Origin: Thermoplasmata archaeon | Lineage (GTDB): Archaea > Thermoplasmatota > Thermoplasmata > Lutacidiplasmatales > UBA184 | Reading direction: 5' to 3' | Length of the DNA: 7,325 nt | Assembly: GCA_030043835.1 (NCBI GenBank) | Contig: JASHWY010000017.1 | Location: 1-7,325, forward strand | Part shown: in pieces, positions 5,132 to 7,325 of the stretch | How positions within the stretch are numbered: the first letter of the stretch is position 1 | Layout of the letters: the number at the start of each line of letters is the position of its first letter | Notes under the pieces: model-generated | What the model was told of the DNA's origin: nothing | The model's input: the letters and a program-made list of their open reading frames with translations, nothing else | The model's database searches: none | Program-made: the position numbers and the translations under genes

Positions 5132-5585
5132 CAAGCTCGAGATCGCCTGGACGCTCGCGGTCGTGGCGCTGCTCGCCGGCGTCGCCGCCTACTCGACCAT
5201 TCTCCTTTACCATCTCGATGCGCTCCCCGCGGACCCTACCGAGTACGTTGACGTCACGGGTCACCAGTGGTACTGGGAATTCTGCTATCCCGTCAACAAC
5301 ACGTGCTTCAACTCGACCTACGATGCGACGAACAACACGGTGAGCGGCGGGGCATTATGGGCGGCCCCCGGCGCGGTCGTGCAGATTAACGTCACCGGCG
5401 CCGACGTGATTCACTCGTTCAACATCCCTCAGCTGGGCGTGCGGATCGACGCGATCCCCGGCCGCATGAACCACTTCGCGTTCAACGTGCCGAACGTCGC
5501 CGCCGGTACCGAGTACCTCATCCAGTGCACGGAGTTCTGCGGCGAGTTCCACGGCACGATGCGTTCGTTCCTTATCGTCACGTAG
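5124..5585 (+). CDS. Cytochrome c oxidase subunit II, second helix and CuA domain
   Basis: The 153-aa product receives electrons at its dinuclear CuA centre and passes them to subunit I of a heme-copper oxidase. It begins NKLEIAWT (residues 3–10), the conserved start of the second helix of subunit II (helix about 8–30), and continues with the family motif GHQWYWEF (46–53). The CuA ligands are complete: H97 in VIHSFN, then C135, E137, C139, H143 and M146 in CTEFCGEFHGTM. An insert after GHQWYWEF (about 54–78) carries two extra cysteines (C54, C61) and three N-x-S/T sequons. The ATG has no clear Shine-Dalgarno and overlaps the upstream stop, so translation is probably coupled if the start is real. 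The first helix is encoded separately just upstream. No subunit I gene follows: the next gene is convergent. Confidence 0.93.
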   Translation: MVNKLEIAWTLAVVALLAGVAAYSTILLYHLDALPADPTEYVDVTGHQWYWEFCYPVNNTCFNSTYDATNNTVSGGALWAAPGAVVQINVTGADVIHSFNIPQLGVRIDAIPGRMNHFAFNVPNVAAGTEYLIQCTEFCGEFHGTMRSFLIVT

Positions 5586-5680
5586 TAAGGACGCTGTTGG
5601 GCGGGTGACCCCCACCGATCCGTTGGGTCGGCAGCGGTCGGCTGGGCGGAGCTGGGACCCTCCCTTCGGGTTCCGAGAGG

Positions 5681-6721
5681 TCAATGCCCGTGGCCGGGCG
5701 ACTTTGGCGGGGAAGGAAATCGCCCGGCGAACATGGCGACCGCAGCGACCACGGCCCCGATTGCGAGCAGGATCCCCGATCCGATGAGGACCCATTCCTC
5801 CACGATCGCCGTCGACGGGGGCGGAGCCACCGCGGGAGGAGTCACCCCGACGTAGAGGAACCCGTACATGCCGGCCGCGAAGTGCCCGGGGATCTCACAG
5901 AGATACATGTAGATCCCCGGGCCCGGCACGGTGAAGTTGGCCCAGACGGTCGCACCGGTGCTCGCCGGTACTGGCTCGTTCGCGAGCGGCGTGTGGGTAT
6001 TGAAGTACGACGTGAAGTTCGCGGGAGTAAGGGTGACGTTCGACTGCGGCGCGACCGTGAACGTGTGCGGGGTGTCTCCCATGTTCGTGATGAGCACGTT
6101 GAGGGCCACCGGATAGTGGGTTGCGTTCGCCACGAGAACGTTGGGCACGAACGCGACGTTGGGAAGGGGGAGCGTCCCTTCCTGAAGGAGGATACCCGGT
6201 CCCGTGGACGTGACGTTCACGACCCCGGACATCCCCGCCTGGAACTGGTACGGAACGACCGAGACGAACTCGAACGAGTCGAGAGCGTCCGAATCGGGGA
6301 ACGTCACGTTCGCGAACCCTTCGCTACCGGGCGCGACCGAGACGTTCGCGAGGGAGCCGTTGGCCGTAAAGAACGCGTCGAGCTCGGCGGGAGTAAGCGA
6401 GGGACTGAGACGGACGTTCGGGAGCTTGGAGAGGGTGAACGTGTGCACGTACGAACCCTGGTTCACGAGGTCGAACGTGATGTTCGATCCTTCGGGCACG
6501 TTCGTGAAGGCGGGGACGAAGGCCGGCGCGTCGGTCATGTTAATCCTGACCGTGAGGTTCGCCTCCGGCGTCGCGTAGCCGACCTCGGACACGACCCGCA
6601 GGCTGTGCATCGTCGCCGCCGCTGTGGGAAGGCCGACCGTGGCGACCACAAGGGCTGCAAGGAGCCACGGGAGTGCGTGACGCAGGGGACCGGACGGTGG
6701 TCGACGCGACGGGTCGGTCAC
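5681..6721 (-). CDS. Tandem-cupredoxin membrane protein with one degenerate copper site
   Basis: This 346-aa exported protein has an N-terminal signal helix (about residues 17–36), two cupredoxin domains and a C-terminal membrane anchor (about 310–333). Domain 2 (about 180–295) has a full type 1 site: H219 in TPHTF, then C275, H280 and M285 in CEIPGHFAAGM. Domain 1 (about 42–172) aligns with it but keeps only H93 and M164; the Cys position is S154 and the second His position is Q159, so it should not hold blue copper. Both domains share segments with the single-domain protein at 3999–4745, including HTFT, LTP/ISP-x-E and FxAGM, which indicates duplication within one family. There are 11 N-x-S/T sequons in the mature part. 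The GTG at 6721 is chosen because it gives a normal signal peptide and avoids overlapping the upstream gene. A frame open to 6919 would overlap that gene by 130 bases. Confidence 0.9.
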   Translation of the reverse strand: MTDPSRRPPSGPLRHALPWLLAALVVATVGLPTAAATMHSLRVVSEVGYATPEANLTVRINMTDAPAFVPAFTNVPEGSNITFDLVNQGSYVHTFTLSKLPNVRLSPSLTPAELDAFFTANGSLANVSVAPGSEGFANVTFPDSDALDSFEFVSVVPYQFQAGMSGVVNVTSTGPGILLQEGTLPLPNVAFVPNVLVANATHYPVALNVLITNMGDTPHTFTVAPQSNVTLTPANFTSYFNTHTPLANEPVPASTGATVWANFTVPGPGIYMYLCEIPGHFAAGMYGFLYVGVTPPAVAPPPSTAIVEEWVLIGSGILLAIGAVVAAVAMFAGRFPSPPKSPGHGH

Positions 6722-6755
6722 GGTCTTCCCTGACGGCGCCACGACCTGGACGCGG

Positions 6756-6764
6756 TTGATATGC
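6756..6764 (-). promoter_or_regulatory. TATA-like box upstream of the tandem cupredoxin gene
   Basis: On the minus strand the sequence reads GCATATCAA, an AT-rich patch in the 68-base gap between the two genes. A start about 26 bases downstream would fall near 6734, giving a leader of roughly 13 bases before the GTG at 6721. This is a weak match to an archaeal TATA box and is supported by position only. Confidence 0.3.
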
Positions 6765-6789
6765 GCTGTGTACGAATCCTTCCGGGCCG

Positions 6790-7325
6790 TCAGCGCTCGA
6801 GCACGGACGGAGGTAACGGCGCCCCGCGACCTTGGGGCGCGTCCACCCCCGAGCGCTCGCCGGCGCGCGCCGGGAGCATATCGGCCGGCTCCTCGTCGTT
6901 CGGGACGCGCGCTACCCACGGGATGCCGGGAACCCCTCGGTAGTACCGCCGGAAGAGGTACGCGATCTCCACCGTCATGACCGCCGCCATGACGGCCCCG
7001 AAGGCCACGGCTGCAACGGCGCTTCCTTGCGCCGCGGCCACGTAGAAGCCCGCGACCGCGGTGGCGAGGAACGCGGCGGCGAGCCCGTAGAGGAGGTTGA
7101 CTTCCGCCGGCTCAACCGCCCCACGGACCGACAATCGACGGACGAGCAGCACGAAGACGGTCGCCATGAGCGCCCCCATCGCGACTCCGCCGACGGTCGG
7201 GAACGCGGTGACCCACGGGGCGAGGACGCTCGACAACGTCAGCGCGAGGAGCGCTCCCCGCTCGACCCGCGCGAGCGGAGCCCAAACGACGAGCGCGAGC
7301 ATGATCGCGGCCATCGACCAGAAGA
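6790..7325 (-). CDS. Multi-helix membrane protein of unknown function, partial at window edge
   Basis: I do not recognise a family. At least 177 residues are visible, open to the right edge; an ATG at 7314 is possible but has no Shine-Dalgarno, so the start probably lies outside. Hydrophobic stretches allow four or five membrane helices in the first 125 residues or so, with RRLSVRGAVEPAE as an intervening polar loop. They are followed by FRRYYRGVPGIPWV and a polar, proline-rich C-terminal tail that looks cytosolic. Conserved-looking features are the basic/aromatic RRYYRG after the last helix and the absence of cysteine in the visible part. It is transcribed in the direction of the tandem cupredoxin, 68 bases upstream of it, so the two may be co-transcribed. 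A role in membrane electron transfer or copper handling would be guesswork from context. Confidence 0.72.
   Translation of the reverse strand, partial: FWSMAAIMLALVVWAPLARVERGALLALTLSSVLAPWVTAFPTVGGVAMGALMATVFVLLVRRLSVRGAVEPAEVNLLYGLAAAFLATAVAGFYVAAAQGSAVAAVAFGAVMAAVMTVEIAYLFRRYYRGVPGIPWVARVPNDEEPADMLPARAGERSGVDAPQGRGAPLPPSVLER

Noticed and set aside
5586..5680. Possible bidirectional terminator in the convergent gap
   Set aside because: I found only short, weak dyads and no T-runs on either strand, so no terminator is called.
5684..6733. Long plus-strand frame opposite the tandem cupredoxin
   Set aside because: It is rich in Arg, Glu, Gly and Asp with no domain or hydrophobic pattern. The minus strand carries a clear two-domain cupredoxin with signal and anchor; the frame is a by-product of high GC.
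6722..6919. N-terminal extension of the tandem cupredoxin to 6919
   Set aside because: It would overlap the upstream gene by 130 bases and add an Arg-rich stretch ahead of a signal peptide. The GTG at 6721 gives a normal signal.
6790..7325. Copper monooxygenase membrane subunit at the right edge
   Set aside because: This was considered because copper-rich archaea can carry such enzymes, but none of the visible residues gives a recognisable metal-site motif, so there is no support.
1..7325. CRISPR array, IS element or tRNA/rRNA
   Set aside because: I saw no regularly spaced direct repeats, transposase-like frame, terminal inverted repeats or tRNA cloverleaf in the gaps, and nearly all sequence is accounted for by genes.

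Overview
The window looks archaeal and GC-rich. Evidence for this: a SpoVT/AbrB–PhoU fusion regulator, rusticyanin/sulfocyanin-type blue copper proteins used where bacteria would have c-type cytochromes, dense N-x-S/T sequons in the exported proteins, TATA-like boxes, and Shine-Dalgarno sequences of the GGTGA/GGAGG type. The gene set (Rieske/cytochrome b, Tat, CuA oxidase subunit, several cupredoxins) suggests an aerobic member of Thermoplasmatota, possibly one of the copper-rich soil lineages. That placement is inference; there is no rRNA or marker gene here to prove it.

Left block (about 1–2780, all minus strand, so read right to left): tatA (2571–2780), tatC (1627–2460), a second TatA/B-like protein with a proline-rich tail (1213–1617), a 61-residue single-helix membrane protein (1031–1216), a Rieske [2Fe-2S] protein (210–1031), and the first 65 codons of a cytochrome b (1–197), cut by the window edge. 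From tatC onward the genes are separated by 12 bases or less or overlap by 1–4 bases, which indicates one translationally coupled operon. It pairs a complete Tat translocase with the folded Fe-S protein that probably needs it.

Centre (2883–4745, minus strand): a 347-aa AbrB–PhoU regulator preceded by a membrane-anchored single-domain blue copper protein. A 9-bp inverted repeat lies in the regulator's promoter region.

Right block: a cytochrome c oxidase subunit II on the plus strand, split into two overlapping reading frames. The first transmembrane helix is in 4907–5131, and the second helix plus an intact CuA domain is in 5124–5585. Converging on it from the minus strand is a tandem cupredoxin (5681–6721) whose first domain has lost two copper ligands. 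Upstream of that lies an unrecognised multi-helix membrane protein (6790 to beyond the right edge).

As a system, the genes outline an electron-transfer chain: quinol to Rieske/cytochrome b, then to membrane-anchored cupredoxins, then to the CuA centre of a heme-copper oxidase. No CxxCH heme-c motif occurs in any called protein, and oxidase subunit I is not in the window. The most notable observation is the split of subunit II exactly in the loop between its two helices, where removing one T would restore a consensus-like sequence.
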